Shown here one piece after another: positions 51,209-64,000 of a stretch of 64,000 bases of DNA. The notes beneath the pieces were generated by a model. The model was not told where the DNA came from. It saw only the letters and a list, made by a program, of their open reading frames with translations, and searched no databases. This DNA is from Certhia americana. Lineage: Eukaryota; Chordata; Aves; Passeriformes; Certhiidae. Where the stretch lies: contig CM031866.1 in the NCBI GenBank assembly GCA_018697195.1, positions 5,157,418-5,221,417 on the forward strand, written 5' to 3'. Numbering within the stretch: the stretch's first letter is position 1; the number at the start of each line of letters is the position of its first letter. A program made the position numbers and the translations under genes.

Positions 51209-54200
51209 GGCCATAACTGAGTTCTCTCACCCTTTCAGCTGAAGCATGACCCCAGTTCAATTGAATAGGTTCATCTTAGGAGCAGCTAACAGTGTTGTTG
51301 GGTGTTACCTTATATACTTATGTAATTTCAGTTGGGTGAGCTTGATGTAAAAGAACACCCTTTTGTCACCTTAGCTATCCCCCTGCCTCTGGGTACCATA
51401 AGGTCAGTCACAATCTTTTTTGGCTGGACACATAACCCTGAGTTGAGTTGTAATCTTTTAGGTTCATGTTGATAAGTAACAATGTGCCTTTGAAAAATGG
51501 CAGCAGTATGAGTATATAGTGAGCATTTTGGCCAAAATTAAATGTTTTTCTTCTGTCTTGTACTCTACTGTAATGGCCTGTTATAACTGAGTTTCAGCAT
51601 TCTTGACCACATTTGGTCCTCAAAAGTTTGCACACAGACTAATGGAAGCAAGTAGGAACTTCAAGAATGGAATTGAATTTTTCAAAAACTTATTTTATTG
51701 GGGGTTTAGTGGTTTATTGTGCTTTATTGGTTCAAGCTTTTAGAATTAGGAGAATCCCTAAATTATTTCATGTCTATGTGAACCTGAAATGTCTGTAACA
51801 GCCTTTTGTTTTACATAATGTCTGAGTACACAAACTGATATTTTAAGGCAATGGTCATTTGATATAAAGACAACTGTGAGGAGAGCCTCTACTGGAGTCA
51901 CTGCAGAATATCTTGGAGAGCATTCTTGAGGGTCTGCAGGCAAACTTTATCCAAAGTGCACCAGAGTCTTGCTGCATCTTTTCATCCCTGTGGTCCTAGA
52001 GGCTGAACTTCCCTTAGGAAGTTTCCTTAGTGTTTGGTATGAAGGAGTGTAATATTTCTGAAGCAGTGATAAAAATGCAGGACAGAGGGATGCAGGGGAG
52101 AGAGGAGTTGTTGACCTTGCTGGAACTTAGCTAAGTCAGTGAAAGATAAAGGGAATTCACTTGTTCTTGGCCTGACATCCAAAATGAAAACAGGGCAATG
52201 TTATGGGCAGTCAAAGAGCAAATCCAAGTTATTTGACAGTGCTGCAGTAAGGCAGCAAAGAGTTGCTCTGCTTGACTTTGAAATAAGCAAGGCCCTCAAG
52301 GAAAAGAATGTCTGATTCATTTACTTACTGTGAAGCAAACAGAGCCCATATTTTGGTTGATGTAACAGAACAGCTCTCCTGTAAAAAGAAGTCAGGGTGT
52401 GGGAAAGGAAGGTGTCATTAAAGGAGATTTGTGATCTTGTTATCTTGATGCTTCTCAAACGAAGCCTTGTCTGATGCTGATTCTAGAGTGTTCAATAAGC
52501 ATGGGGAAAAATGGAGCAACAAGGAGAGGCAAAGCCTGACAGGTTCTTAACAGCTTTACATTCCTGCTCCACTTTTCATTGCTATTTTAAAAAGAAAATA
52601 ATTGGGTTACAGGAAATATCCCGAAAGCTCTCACATGAATGTTTGCTGTTTGAGTAGAGTGGCCTGCAGGTGAGCCCTCAGCAGTTATTTTTCATTGAGA
52701 AAAAAGCCACAATGTCCTACATTTTTGTGCTGTGAAGGGCTGTCCACAAGCCAAGAATGATATTCTGCTAATGCTTAGGGTGCAGTAGTGGAGGTTTGGA
52801 TGCTAATTATTATCTCACATCAGAAAATGGGATGGCTAGTTCAAATGGGTTGCAAAATAAATAATCTCTCCCTACTCATTTAAATGTCCTTCCCCTCTAG
52901 ATCAATAAACTAGGTCCAGCCTTTTATACTTACGGTGGGACATCAAGAGATGGGATTCACTCTACCACAAAAATTGCTAATCTTCCCAGAGGAGACCATA
53001 TGTACTTACCCAGGAAAGTTACAGACAGGACCTAATCTAGAGAAAGAAATGACCTTGAGATGTTGTTTTCAGGGATATTCCCCAGAGCTCAGTAGGATCT
53101 GGTGCCATAAAAACACCACGACCCATACTGACACCACAAGGACGGGAGCTATTTTCCACTACCTAATAACAAACACTTGAAAATGTCATTCATGATCTAC
53201 CTTTGCACCTACACCTTAGTTTTCTTTCTGACTTTCAAAGTCTCTTTTCTGAGAGAAGCATCCTGTCAACTATGAGGGCTACATTTTGCTGCATAATTAG
53301 GATGAAGGACAGTTGTTCAGAAGGCAACTATTATTTTTATTTTTCTATAGTAATATAAAACTCTCCTGTGAATCAATCATAAATGTGTCTCCAGTGATTT
53401 ATGAACAGTATGTGAAAGCTGAGAGATGGCTTGAATGCAGATTTTTTTATAAATTATTTCCTTGCATTTTTGTCCCAAATGCAATGATTTACTATTATTA
53501 ATAGTCTGTGCACATCACATTGAAGCAAAATGGAGCATGGCACCTTAAGACAACCAGTGTACTCAACAAAATTTCCTTGCATAACTTCCTCCATGTGGAT
53601 GTTTATCATTAATCTTTTGACAAGAAGGTTCTTGATTCTTTCCTTTCATACAAAATTAAAAATACCTTTCTGGAACAGAGAACTGAAGAAGTACATCTAC
53701 TGAGAGGATGAGAAACAAAAGGTCTTCACAAAAGATATGGCTTTTTAGATATTCAGCTTTGTTCAGACTTACATAAATTGCAGCAGTGCCCACCTGTTCT
53801 GTGGTGGACTGAAGTTCTGGAGGTGCTGCTTTCTCCTGAACAGAGGCTCAGTCTCAGCTCTCCTCTATGTGGAGATTGTTTTACCACCTGGACAATATGT
53901 TCATAATTATTCAAGAGGGTGATTGTCACTCCAGTCATTCCATTGTATCAATATGCCTTTTCTCAATCAAGCTGAACAGACCCTCCATGAACTATTGCTG
54001 TTGTTTGCTTGAGAAAAGCTCATTACCAGAGTTGATCAAGAGAGATGCTTCAACCATAACAAATACACGTATTTCTGTGAAACTCAGTTTTTTATGTCAT
54101 TTTTTATTAAAAGCATTATGTTTTGATTACCGGATTTTCTATTAGAATTCTCATTTCAGTAACTAAAAATTACAATGACAATTTTAATACCTTTATCTAT

Positions 54201-54559
54201 AATTTTCTCTCTGTTTTTTCTGGGGAGGTCAATAAAAGTGTAAAAATGTGCCCATTTTACTTTTCAAAATAAAAACAGAGACTTTGACATATCTGTCAAA
54301 TTGCTTTCTCTATCTTGATTATTTAGCCATCAGAAGGTATCTTACATCTCCTTCTGTGCTATGAATTAGAATGATACCGCTGACATTACCACAGTTTTCA
54401 CATCCTACTGAGCTTTTTGTGGGTTTAGGTTTCCTAATAGAAGCATTAGAGGGACACATTTACATGCTGGCTCTGATTTATGAGTAGGTTTTATTTGTGG
54501 GGAGATTAAATTGTGGTAGGTTGGGTCTGTTTGGGTTTCCTTGGTAGCCTCTGATTAGT

Positions 54560-54800
54560 TTTAATGCAGGTAACCCTCACAGTAAATCAAGTGTCTCAGC
54601 TGATCTACAACAAAGTGAAGCTGTGACTCATTACCTGGTGGAGCAGCCTTTTCTCAGACTAACTCATTAAACTGAGGGAGTTATTTATGATCCTTGCAGC
54701 CACCCTAGCTGATGGTGTCATTAAGGAAACCCGGATGATCCATATGGAATGTGAAATATTTGATGGGCTGTAGATAACTCATTAATGTCTGAACAAATTC
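54560..54800. promoter_or_regulatory. Candidate conserved non-coding element, far upstream
   Basis: Non-repetitive stretch with a CAGCTG E-box, repeated ctcatta words (several actcatta), ttatttatga, a CATATG E-box beside a TEAD-like ggaatg, and actcattaatg. The density of homeodomain and bHLH words resembles developmental enhancers. No alignment was available. Confidence 0.3.
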
Positions 54801-57599
54801 AAAATGTGCTTTCCCGAGGAAAGCTCATCTGGGTGATGAATATGACCATCACTGGGCTCCAGGGGTCACCTGGAAGCACAAAGAAAGTCCCCTGCCTTGC
54901 CCAAGGTTGATGTACATAAGGTTTTCTTGGAAACTTGTTAACTCTGTGACCTGCAAAGTGTAATGAAGACAGAATATTTTTGTCCAAGTCAAGCAGAAAC
55001 AGCACAAGAACAGACTTCAAGCTGGAGTTGTCAGGAGCATTGTTGAAATAAAAAGTTCTTGAGCTTGGAAGCATGGATAATGCAAGCCTGAGGGCATGCA
55101 AGGCTTAGACACTGCCCAGTGCTTGCAGAGCATCTGAACCCAGGCCTAAGGACCAGATTTACAGCAGCAGTTGGGTCAGTTTATCATCTCTCTGTTATTC
55201 AGCATCTGCAATATATTTCTTTATACTTCTTTCTTTCTGTCACTCTTTGGTGTCTATGCTAATGAAGTATCAGTGCTAACAATCTCTCCTTGAATTCATT
55301 CACCATTGTGCCATTCTTGTAAACTTGTGTCTGCACTGTCATGTCTGCATTTCAGCAGCAACACCAACCCCCAAATCCCTCTGTGCCCACCAGCCAGCTG
55401 GCCCCCCTCTCCTGAGCAGCCATTCCAGGAGGATCCTGGCCACCCTCTTTGAAATATGTTTTATTGTCCCTGGGACACCAGTCTGTCACTTGGATGGCAA
55501 GCAGAGACAAGGGCTGCATTCGTGCTTTCTGTTAAGTGGCTAATGCACGGGGGAGGCAGAGGGGGATATTAAATAATAATGACAATAATAATACATCTGA
55601 TAGAGTTCTGTTCCACTTTAGCACTAAATGGAAAGCTGAAAGCCTCCCTATGGATCTTTTCCATCTCCTGCACCAATGGTTGTAACAGATGCATCAGTTT
55701 AAATTTATGACTTGCATGACAAATAAGACTGATACATGTGTTTAGGAAATCTGTGTCCAACTGGCATGTTTTGATTAGCTGCAAATGATGACACTGCCAT
55801 GTCTGTAATGCAGCTTATAAAAGGCATAGATGTAGTCCACTTTTTTTAGTTGGAGCAGGACAACAAAGATCTGTTAATGTGATGTCTGTCCTTTACCTCC
55901 AACTTTATGAAAACCTTATGAAATAAAAATAAAAGCAATGAACAAAAGAACTTTCTTGTATGATTTTTTAAATACCTACAAACAACAAAGAATTAGTAAA
56001 ACCCAAAAGAGGAATGAGGAAACACTGAAGATGAAAACCACCGATCCATTTAAGCACAGATGAAACGATTTGACAATGTAGTGGAAGGAATATTAAACAG
56101 ATACAAGCTAATAATTTTGACTGAGGGTCAGCCTGGGAGCTTAAGTAGTACCTAAGATTCAGGTTAACCCTTCACAGTGGGGAGGATCTCACCATCAATC
56201 AGAGCTTCTTACTCTTCTGGAGGATGTTGATACAGCTCATGAAATAACTGCAAAATGTTTTGGACAGGTGATAATGTTTATAGAAGGAAAGGATAGTTTG
56301 GAAGGTGGAAAGAGTTCAAAGATTACAAAGAAGGGTAGCAAATGGCAAAATAAGCATGGAAAAATATTGGTCCCTTTCATTTATTTTTTACAGGGAGAGA
56401 ACATTGAGGGGTGAGACTGGTCTCAATGAAAAATAGTTTCTGCTATCAGGGCCTCTCACGGGAGGAGAAACCTTACAGCTCATAGGTCAGCTGCTTATAT
56501 TGCAAACTCCCTGTGGACTGGGCTCTCCTGGCAATTTTTAATGTCTGTGTGCTCCAGAGTATTTGAACATCTTCCATCTTGAGCACAGCGAACACGAAGC
56601 TTTTACAGGACTTCACAATGTCACTGGCTCATCCCTCATTTTGAGGTTCAAACTCTGCCCAGTGCTTTTGGAGGGGAAATGAGGTTGCTGGGAAAAGCTG
56701 TGCAAGCAGTTAATGTGAGGAATTTCAGCCTTGATACCTCTAAAACACTCCACCTAAAACAGAGCATTTACCTCCTCTCAGCTGCCTATGCAGCCAACTT
56801 TTTGTCCTTGTCCTTAAAAAAATAAACAACAAATCACTACACTTGTCCACAGGGAACAGTAAATGCCACTCTACTCATACCTTACTTCTTCAACAATCCT
56901 ATTGCCAGTGCTAGAAATAATGATGTGAATACCTCTATATCAGCGTTTCTATCATGATTAAAGCTATGGCAGTCACCATAAAGGTCACCATATGATAGAC
57001 TACAGACCACAGGCCCCCACAAGCCAGTGTGACTAACACATTAAATATTGGATTGCAGCTTGGTCAAGTGACTAGTGTAGTGTGAGAAATGAAATCAATA
57101 CTCACCCTGGTGAGAAATGATAGAAATGAGCATTCACCGTCAGCCACGTTCAGATGGCTCTGAGTCTGGAATGCCATATTTTCATGTTTATAACCTGGAT
57201 GTTGCCTTAAAAATTGCCCTGAAACTCAATAGTAGTGGCAACACTGTGCACTTACGCCTTCAAGCTTTTCTTCAACTTTATCAATACCCTTGATTTTTGA
57301 AGCAGTAATCTCCTCTGTGGAGGTCTTGACCCATCCTGCCCCAGCCATGAGGGAGGGACCTGCTCTGCCAGGCACCAATTCCAACAGAAATAACTATACT
57401 AGGGAAGATTCAGCTTGTTCTGCCTGGGAAAAAAAATACATGCAACAAAACTGTTGTAGCTGTTTCAAGGGGATTGTATTCTGTCCATCATGAAATATTC
57501 CAGATCAGCAAGATGCATTTTAATGATTTATTCATCATGAGGAACAAAAGCTATTATTTTACAACCTTTTTCCTTTCCCAACCTTCCTCATTTTTAACA

Positions 57600-57741
57600 C
57601 ATTCATTACAATTATTATTGTTATTATTGTGGACAGTATTATTAGTATGTTTTATTTTCTTGCATTTATTAAACTGTTCTTTTCTCAACCCATGAGCTTT
57701 ATCTTTTTTCCCTTCTCCTCCTAATCCCGATGGGGTGAGAC
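57600..57741 (+). mobile_element. Avian endogenous retrovirus LTR fragment
   Basis: An AT-rich attattattgttattattgt stretch is followed by atttattaaactgttctttt, then tctcaacccatgagcttt (57683-57700), a pyrimidine-rich run and tcccgatggggtgagacc. This order resembles the R/U5 part of bird LTRs and shares an 18-base core with the fragment at 34.7 kb. No coding remnant flanks it. Confidence 0.5.
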
Positions 57742-60694
57742 CATGATACTATGTTACATTTTGTTGAATTGGAATTAAACAAAGATGTTTCTAGAGGAAA
57801 GGTTGATGTCTCAGTATCTTCTCTATCTGGTCTTCAAAGAAAGTTCAGTTTTATTCTTCTACATTTTTTTTTTTTGTTTCAAAGGTGCACCAGCTGAAAA
57901 AAGAAAGAGGGTTTCAGATTGATCTTATTATCTGTTTACAACAGGCTGGTCTTGAGTTCAGAATCATCTCTGTCTAAAAAAGCATTGAAGCTGTAGTAAT
58001 GAATATTGGAGTGTGCTTTACATGCAGCCTTCTGGTCTTGAAAGCAAAAGGAAGTGCTTCAGCTCTTTTAGCATGTCTGCTCCTTCAATATCTATTTTCC
58101 AGGTCAGCCTGTTTCTTACAAGAGCAAATCCAATATTGAAGCTGTTAAGTCCAGGCAGCCTCTTAAAACTTGGCCCTATCTGAAAAATAATTAATAATAA
58201 GAAATAAAATTGTGTTTGTGTAACCTTTCTGTAGAAGAAGCCGCTAATTGGTACAGATGTCAGTGCAAAGAAGCACTCGGAAGAAGCATTGATTACAAAT
58301 CCCACTGGGGTATGGCTCACTAAAGGTCAATCACTCCTTCTATTAATTGCTTTAAAAATAAGGCTCGGAGAAAGCTGCATATGAAATAATGGTGGGATTT
58401 TGGCAATCCCTGTTGTAAACTATGGCAGTGTTTCCATTGGTTTCAGGAGGAGAAAGTTGTGCTGTGGCTTGGATGGGCCCTTTTATTCCGCCTGGGTTTG
58501 TCTGTAATGAAATTGGCTGGTGGAGATGTGAGCGTGGCAAAGAAGTGCCAAAACCACAGGTCTTGTTACTGACTGCTGTACTGAAAACACATTCATTTCA
58601 AACACCTCAAAAAACGCAGGAGAGAAAATTAAGTCTGGGTATGTTTCATTTCTCCAGGCAATTTTTCTTCCTGGGTTACACAAATCTATTCTTTTCAGTT
58701 GTTTAATAAAAAAAGTCACAGAGTGTAATTGTTAAAATGGGCGGTGGGAAATGCAACAGCCTGACAAGAAATTACATGTCTTATTTATCTGCACTGTAGT
58801 TACTCCTGCAGGAGCTGGGTGCTGATGGAATGTATTGCATTGGAGCATGTGCCTCTGATGCTGGGCAGGGGAACTTACCCCAGCTCTGCAGCAATTTCCT
58901 CCCCTCTGGAAGTCCTAAAGGATAATGCAAACCCAGGTCTGAATTAACCTATGAATCTTGCCAGAGACTGATGCCCCTCTGTGCCCTTGCTGTTAATGCT
59001 GAGGCAGAAATGAAGCAGGTCAGGCAGAACTGGAGCCCTGTGGGTGGCCTCCTGACTGCAGGAAAAATTAAATCAAAGCTCAAAGAATAGTTATCCCTGG
59101 GGAAGAGGGTTGATGCTTACAGGTTTTCTCTGTAGATGCCTGAAAAACTGCCCAAGCATGGTACACAGTGCACAGTCCCAGCACAACGAGCTTCGGCTGA
59201 AATAGAGATGAAAATAGATAAGACAAGAAGAAAAAATGTTTTTAGTACATTTATTTCATAGAAGTGGCAGTATAAAATCAGTTCCTGTTTAACCAGATTG
59301 GAATTCTTCTGTGCAATGATTTAACAGCATGCTGATGTGCTGATAGCATTTGCCATCAGCTTAGTTAAATGCTGGTACATGGTGCTCCAGTCCTACAGAA
59401 ATTCACTTGTTTTCACAGATTGCTATCCAAGGGCATCAAGGCTCTTCTGAGATGGATGGCTTCTTCTTTTGAAGACCCTAGCTACTATTTTGATCAGCAC
59501 AGTGTAAAAAACCTGAAGGGAATTTAAATTAGATTTAAATTATTTCTTCATTTTGCTGCCATCATGTATATTGGGAGGAAGGGGAATGAGCAAATAATGA
59601 ACAATATTGCCATTATACCTTCAGAGGGTTTGGCTTATCTAGGGCAACTGGGCCAACAGATGGCGAAAGCAATTTGATGTACAAAAGTATGAAATAACTG
59701 ATCTGGACAGAAGGATTAAATTGGGGTGTGGGTATAAATTGAACATGGATCATGAAAAGTATATTGGACTATTACAGGAAATCACTGAAGCCTGAGCACA
59801 GATGCTGCAAAAGAACAAATCAACCTGCACTGGCACAGCAATAGAAACAAAGACAAAAGGTGAGAGTGTTATTGTTTCAGTCCTTTGTCAGTGGTGCAGG
59901 CTTTGATCTGCTGGAAGGAGAGAGCTGCCTCGAGGGAGAGGTGCTGAAGGATTTGGTCGGGAGCAGAAAGTTCACAGGGGCTGGGCAAATTGCACAGCAA
60001 ACTACGGGGTGATGTGCTGGTTTTAGAGAAACACCTTTAAGGAAGGGCTCCATCAGGGTATTGCATTCCTTACACCGGCACTGAACAAGACAGAACATCT
60101 TATTAGTGTTGGCAAAAGGGCCTGGATGAGGCAAAAAGGCCAGGCTGCCTCTTCTGAAGCATAATGCCAGCACAAAATAAGTAAAATGAGGACACACGTT
60201 TGAGAGTATTTAATGGGAAGCACCAAGTTTTTAGTTGATAATAGCCACTTAATCAAACAGCTTTATGTAAAGTCCTTCTAATCCTAGCTCATCAGCAGAA
60301 GCTATGCATCACTGGGGTATTCCCAGGACAGAAGTACAGTTTTGCTGACAAAGAAGACTAAAAGCAGGAAATTCAGGCAGTTCTCCTGTCCGTGCTGCTC
60401 ACTGTCTAAGGGAATGTGTGCCCCAGACAGGGGTGCGTTGGTTGGGATCCCCAAGGAAGTGCTGTCCAAGCTTTTCTCCGGGGTGGGCTGGGCATGGCAC
60501 ACACCAGAGTGATTGCACAAATTTGGGAGTCGAATCCTGCATCCCTGCTCTGCCCTGCATTCTGTGCAGCAGAACAGCCCAGCCTGGATGTGCCTCTGGG
60601 ATGGCCATATCAACTTAGCTAATATATATCTCTATTAAAAAAGGGTGTTTACCTGCTTTGGGAGGGTGTTGTGAGGCAGCTGACTAGGATACGT

Positions 60695-60714
60695 ACAATA
60701 CAATACAATACAAT
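60695..60714. repeat. (ACAAT)4 microsatellite
   Basis: Four perfect ACAAT pentamers in the upstream flank. Confidence 0.95.
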
Positions 60715-61719
60715 CCCTCCCCATTTTTAGGAAAGAATGCCTTGTGGTGTCCCCTTACCTGTGCATGGGACTGCAGAGCTGACAGCAAAATACAGGCTCT
60801 GGCCATCTTTGGCTGTGATCCAGGGGGAGAATTTGGGGGGCTACCTCTGCAAAGGTCCATACAGAATTCCTGAGGGATTCCCCAGAAGGGAAAGTCTGTG
60901 GGATACTGAGTTGCTGAAGTAGCTCGCTGTTGCTCTGTGTTCAACAAATGATAAATTGAATATGGTGCCCCAGAAAGCCATGACCAACCCATCTGTCTAA
61001 ACCCAGAAACACTCTTGTGCTCTCTGTAAAGCTCTTCTAGCACAAGTGTGGTGCCATGAAATCCCACTGCTCTGAACTTTTGTGGCACTGCCTTCCTACC
61101 TGGGGAGGATAACAGCATATGGCTGCCCTGGACCAGCAGGACATCCCAGTTTTCCTTATTCCCTAGCTGGCGAAATTGCTTTTCGCTGGACATGTGGTGG
61201 GTGGAGGATTGCTTCAGTTCATTTCCCACCCATAAAGGAGCAAATCAACTCATTTACTCCCAGAGCTCCCATTAGTAGAACTGATGGAGAGGCATGAGGA
61301 AGTTCTTGTTTGCTTTTTCATCCACTTAGTCACACCATCCAAAACCAAATTAAACCTTCACCCTAGAAATGTGTCCTATTGTGAGAAGCACTTAATTCCT
61401 GCAAGGCCCTTGGAGTGCTGAGGAGTCAGAACAGCACAACCTGAAGGGCTGAAGCACAGTAAAATCCTGAATTTGAGATTTAATGGCAGAAATAGAAAAT
61501 AACAGTGTTGGAGAAAATCAGTTTAGAGGAAGTAAAACTGGATATTTAAAAAAAAATAGTTTTCTTCAGCTTTGGATTATTTACCATTATAAACTTTTCT
61601 CTCTGTTAAAAAATCACTTCTAGGTCAATTTTACACTAAAAATTCCTGTCTCAGCATGAAGGGACCAGTCTTTTCAGCTTGAAAACATACCCCTGCAACT
61701 GGCATGCCTGCACTATGTT

Positions 61720-62120
61720 GTTTTAAAAATGTGTACATGAAAATTAATATATAAAAGCTGCTGCACTCACTTTTTCCAGTCTCTATTGTTAGCCTAAGTC
61801 AGCCCACGTGCATTGTCTCACTCCATCTGAATTACTATATTTTAGGGCAATTTTCTTGCAGAAAATAAATCAGCAGGATCCTTCTCTGGACCCCCTAAAT
61901 CCCGAGGTTCCAATTTTGTTTTGTCTTTATTTTTATTCCCTTCTTTTGGAAATTTTGGCGCTGGTAGACTGGAGAAATTTTCTAACTTGTTTCACCATTT
62001 CTGGCTCCTCCTTCTGTCCCCCTGTCTCACAGATGATCTCCACTCCCCCAAATCCCAGAACCTACCCCACCTGGAAAGAATGCATGAATCTGGAACACAG
62101 GCCAGCAATATATAAGCCAG
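61720..62120 (+). mobile_element. Probable LTR-to-leader fragment of an avian endogenous retrovirus
   Basis: The order of signals is that of a 5' LTR: a TATA-like atatataaaag at about 61748, an AATAAA in gaaaataaatcag at about 61865, a T-rich stretch, then TGGCGCTGGTAGACTGG at about 61957 that begins TGG as retroviral primer-binding sites do, followed by a pyrimidine-rich leader. It resembles avian ERVL-type sequence as I recall it. There is no intact coding region and no second LTR was recognised. Which tRNA would prime it was not determined. Confidence 0.45.
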
Positions 62121-64000
62121 GAGTAGGAGTAAAGTTATAGTAATTAAGGTGGAGTCCTGAAGGGATAGGTTAATGTTAGTTAGCTTTGAAAGAAATTGCA
62201 AGAGTATGCTCAGACCTTATTAGTAGATATTCCCTGGGTAGAGAATATGTAAGATACCTGAAGAGTTAAGCTGAAAAATAAAAGCTTCAGCAAGGGCTAC
62301 TTAGGTCTTAGGAAGGACAAAGAAGGATTTAGTTAGTCTGGTGAGAATTTTCTGTTGGAAAGATTCTTCCTGCTCCCTTTGCTCTCAGGGCAGGAGTCAC
62401 CAGCTCCCCATCCCTGTCAGTAGGTGCTACATATAGACCATGACAAGTACAAGCCAGGCAATGATGTGCAGGACAGAAATTCCACTGTTGTCACTGAACT
62501 GAGGCTGAGGTGCCTACACCAACAGAGAAAACCTGCTGTATAGGTGCCAAAGCAGGTACTGGAAGGAATTTGAATGGCTTACATAAGGCATCTGAAATGA
62601 AGCAGCAGGGAAAGGCTGGTGGCCCAATGTCCAGCAGACCAGAACTTGTAGCAGAGTAAAAATACTGACAGTTATTCCACTGGATGTGCAGTATCTTCTG
62701 GCTCTCACTTAATTTCTGTCCCTTCATCCTGAATTTGGAAGACAAAATAGGACGTAGCCCAGCAATTGTGTGCAGTTCTTGATCCAGTGTCTTCCTCCCC
62801 CTAGGGAGGTGCTGAGGAGGGTCCAGTGGCAGCAAGGCCATGTGGATATGCTGCAGACCCTGAGGAAACAGCCAGTCCCTCTCTCCCCAGCCCTAGGGAA
62901 AGACTACAGTGTCCTGAGCTGGCCTTGCTGCCTGGGCACAGCTTAAGGCTCTCAGCATGCACAGCGTGGATGCTTCTTTAGCTCTCTTTTTGTGCTGAGA
63001 TTGACAGTGTCCTTGACCCCGGTGTGTCACTCTGTCACAGTAATGCCCTGTGTGCCAGTCCTGGGGGACAGGCTGGGCATGTGCTGGGTGCTGTATAGGG
63101 TAAGCAGTGAGTGTTCATCCTCAAAATGCGGAGGTGGGGGAGCAGAGGAGAAGATGTGACCTCAGCAGATGCTCGAGCAGGAGAGGGGGAGGATGTGCAC
63201 TGCAACGAACCAAAGTTAGCACAAAAGAGAAAGTGTTAGCCTTGTCAATTGCTTAACAAATGCACTCAAATCTGCAGTGGGGGCTGACAGCAGCTCTGCT
63301 CTCCCAAACGCCTCAGCACACTGCCCTTGAGCTCTTCCCTTCAATTCCCCACACCTCAGCACTGCCTCCTGTGCAACCACACAGACCTTTCCTCTTCCCG
63401 AGGCTCTCAATGTGCATCCCCACCTGTTCTGCTCCCCCTTCATAACAAGCAGCACTCCTGAAGCATTCTGCATCTTCACAGCATTTCACAGACACCGACA
63501 CACATTGCCTCTCCAGGCCAGCAAATACTCTTTGACAGAAATTTGTGTCTTGCAATTTTAGTAGGAAAGGTTGAAAGAAAATGGTGTTGGCCCAGTGCTC
63601 TGGCTGGCAGAAAGCCAAATCAAGTGTGGAAAATCCAAACTGAGTATAATGAGAAGATTTTGTGCCCTATCGCACTGTTTGTGCAGGAATTCTGGTTAAT
63701 TGTTAAGAGTTGCTTATGCAGTGTTTCTTTTTATCCATAGATAATGTCTTGCAAAATGTGACTGTTAAAAAATACCATTTAAAACCCACAATTTTTTGCC
63801 TGTATTCAGTATCAATAAAATAGTCTACACAATCTTACATGACCATACTCCCTGATGTCAACACAGATGAAGCACCTGTCTTCCAGAAGAAACAAAATGT
63901 TTTCGAATCTGTCACCTTTCGCAAACAGAGCAGCCTTTTTTTTTCCCCCTGCTGTCTCATCTCAGAAGTACCTCTTGCCTGAATGACTCCAGTTTTGATG

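Larger units (their letters stand above)
44761..57599. other. Upstream flank, no gene recognised
   Basis: Sequence between the CpG island and the LTR fragment at 57.6 kb. Open frames are all short and unrelated to known families. In vertebrates the neighbour upstream of SLCO3A1 is SV2B, but none of its coding sequence was recognised. It contains the T/G tract, an (AT)n tract, an octamer at 46479-46486 and the two candidate elements at 48.2 and 54.6 kb. A non-coding transcript cannot be excluded. Confidence 0.6.
57742..64000. other. Distal upstream flank, no gene recognised
   Basis: Apart from the LTR-type fragment at 61.7-62.1 kb and the ACAAT microsatellite, I see no exon, RNA gene or CpG island. 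The 181-codon minus frame at 60684-61229 is not similar to any protein I know and has no supporting splice or composition signal. Confidence 0.55.

Noticed and set aside
50960..51260. Lysine/threonine-rich minus frames
   Set aside because: Produced by the T/G low-complexity tract read on its A-rich strand; not a real protein.
60684..61229. 181-codon minus frame in the upstream flank
   Set aside because: No similarity to SV2B or any family I know, no splice context, and its end runs into the ACAAT microsatellite.
45000..64000. Possible 3' exons of SV2B, the expected upstream neighbour
   Set aside because: None of the short minus frames shows the transporter-like C-terminal sequence of SV2B; the gene is presumably beyond the right edge.
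1..64000. Bacterial-type systems, CRISPR arrays, operons, tRNA or rRNA genes
   Set aside because: No regularly spaced repeats, no ribosome-binding-site gene arrays and no cloverleaf or rRNA sequence was noticed. The content is vertebrate intron and flank.

Overview
The window looks like bird nuclear DNA. It is repeat-poor, carries CR1 LINE remnants and avian-type LTR fragments, has one strong CpG island, and has no dense gene array. No species call is possible from the sequence alone; a passerine-type bird is a guess from the LTR style.

The only gene I can support is SLCO3A1 (OATP-D, a solute carrier organic anion transporter) on the minus strand. Exon 1 of the coding sequence (44083 down to 43907, 59 codons) sits in a CpG island. 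Exon 2 (21472 down to 21007, 155 codons plus one base) lies across a 22,434-base intron 1. Everything left of 21007 is the first part of intron 2; the remaining exons are outside the window. The two exons give residues 1-214: a basic N-terminus, the first four or so membrane segments and a glycosylated loop.

Region by region: 1-21006 is intron 2, with a CR1 3' end near 10.7-11.0 kb, a CR1 tail near 17.5 kb, MIR-like relics and several A-homopolymers. 21007-21472 is exon 2. 21473-43906 is intron 1, with an old CR1 next to exon 2, an LTR fragment at 34.7 kb, a 28-bp tandem duplication at 33.0 kb and an inverted octamer pair at 40.9-41.0 kb. About 43540-44760 is the CpG-island promoter, 5' UTR and exon 1, with GC boxes, a canonical G-quadruplex motif, triplet repeats and a strong-context upstream ORF. 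44761-64000 is upstream flank with no recognisable coding exon, two LTR-type fragments, a T/G-rich tract and candidate conserved non-coding segments.

The most interesting observations concern gene architecture. Exon 2 begins with an intact 5' splice-site consensus (GTGAGT) directly after its acceptor AG, as at recursive splice sites, and the exon is not a multiple of three. Long A-homopolymers lie almost entirely on the + strand within the gene body and switch to T-runs upstream of the promoter. I found no undescribed gene system. No database comparison was possible, so repeat-family and conservation statements rest on recall and visual matching.
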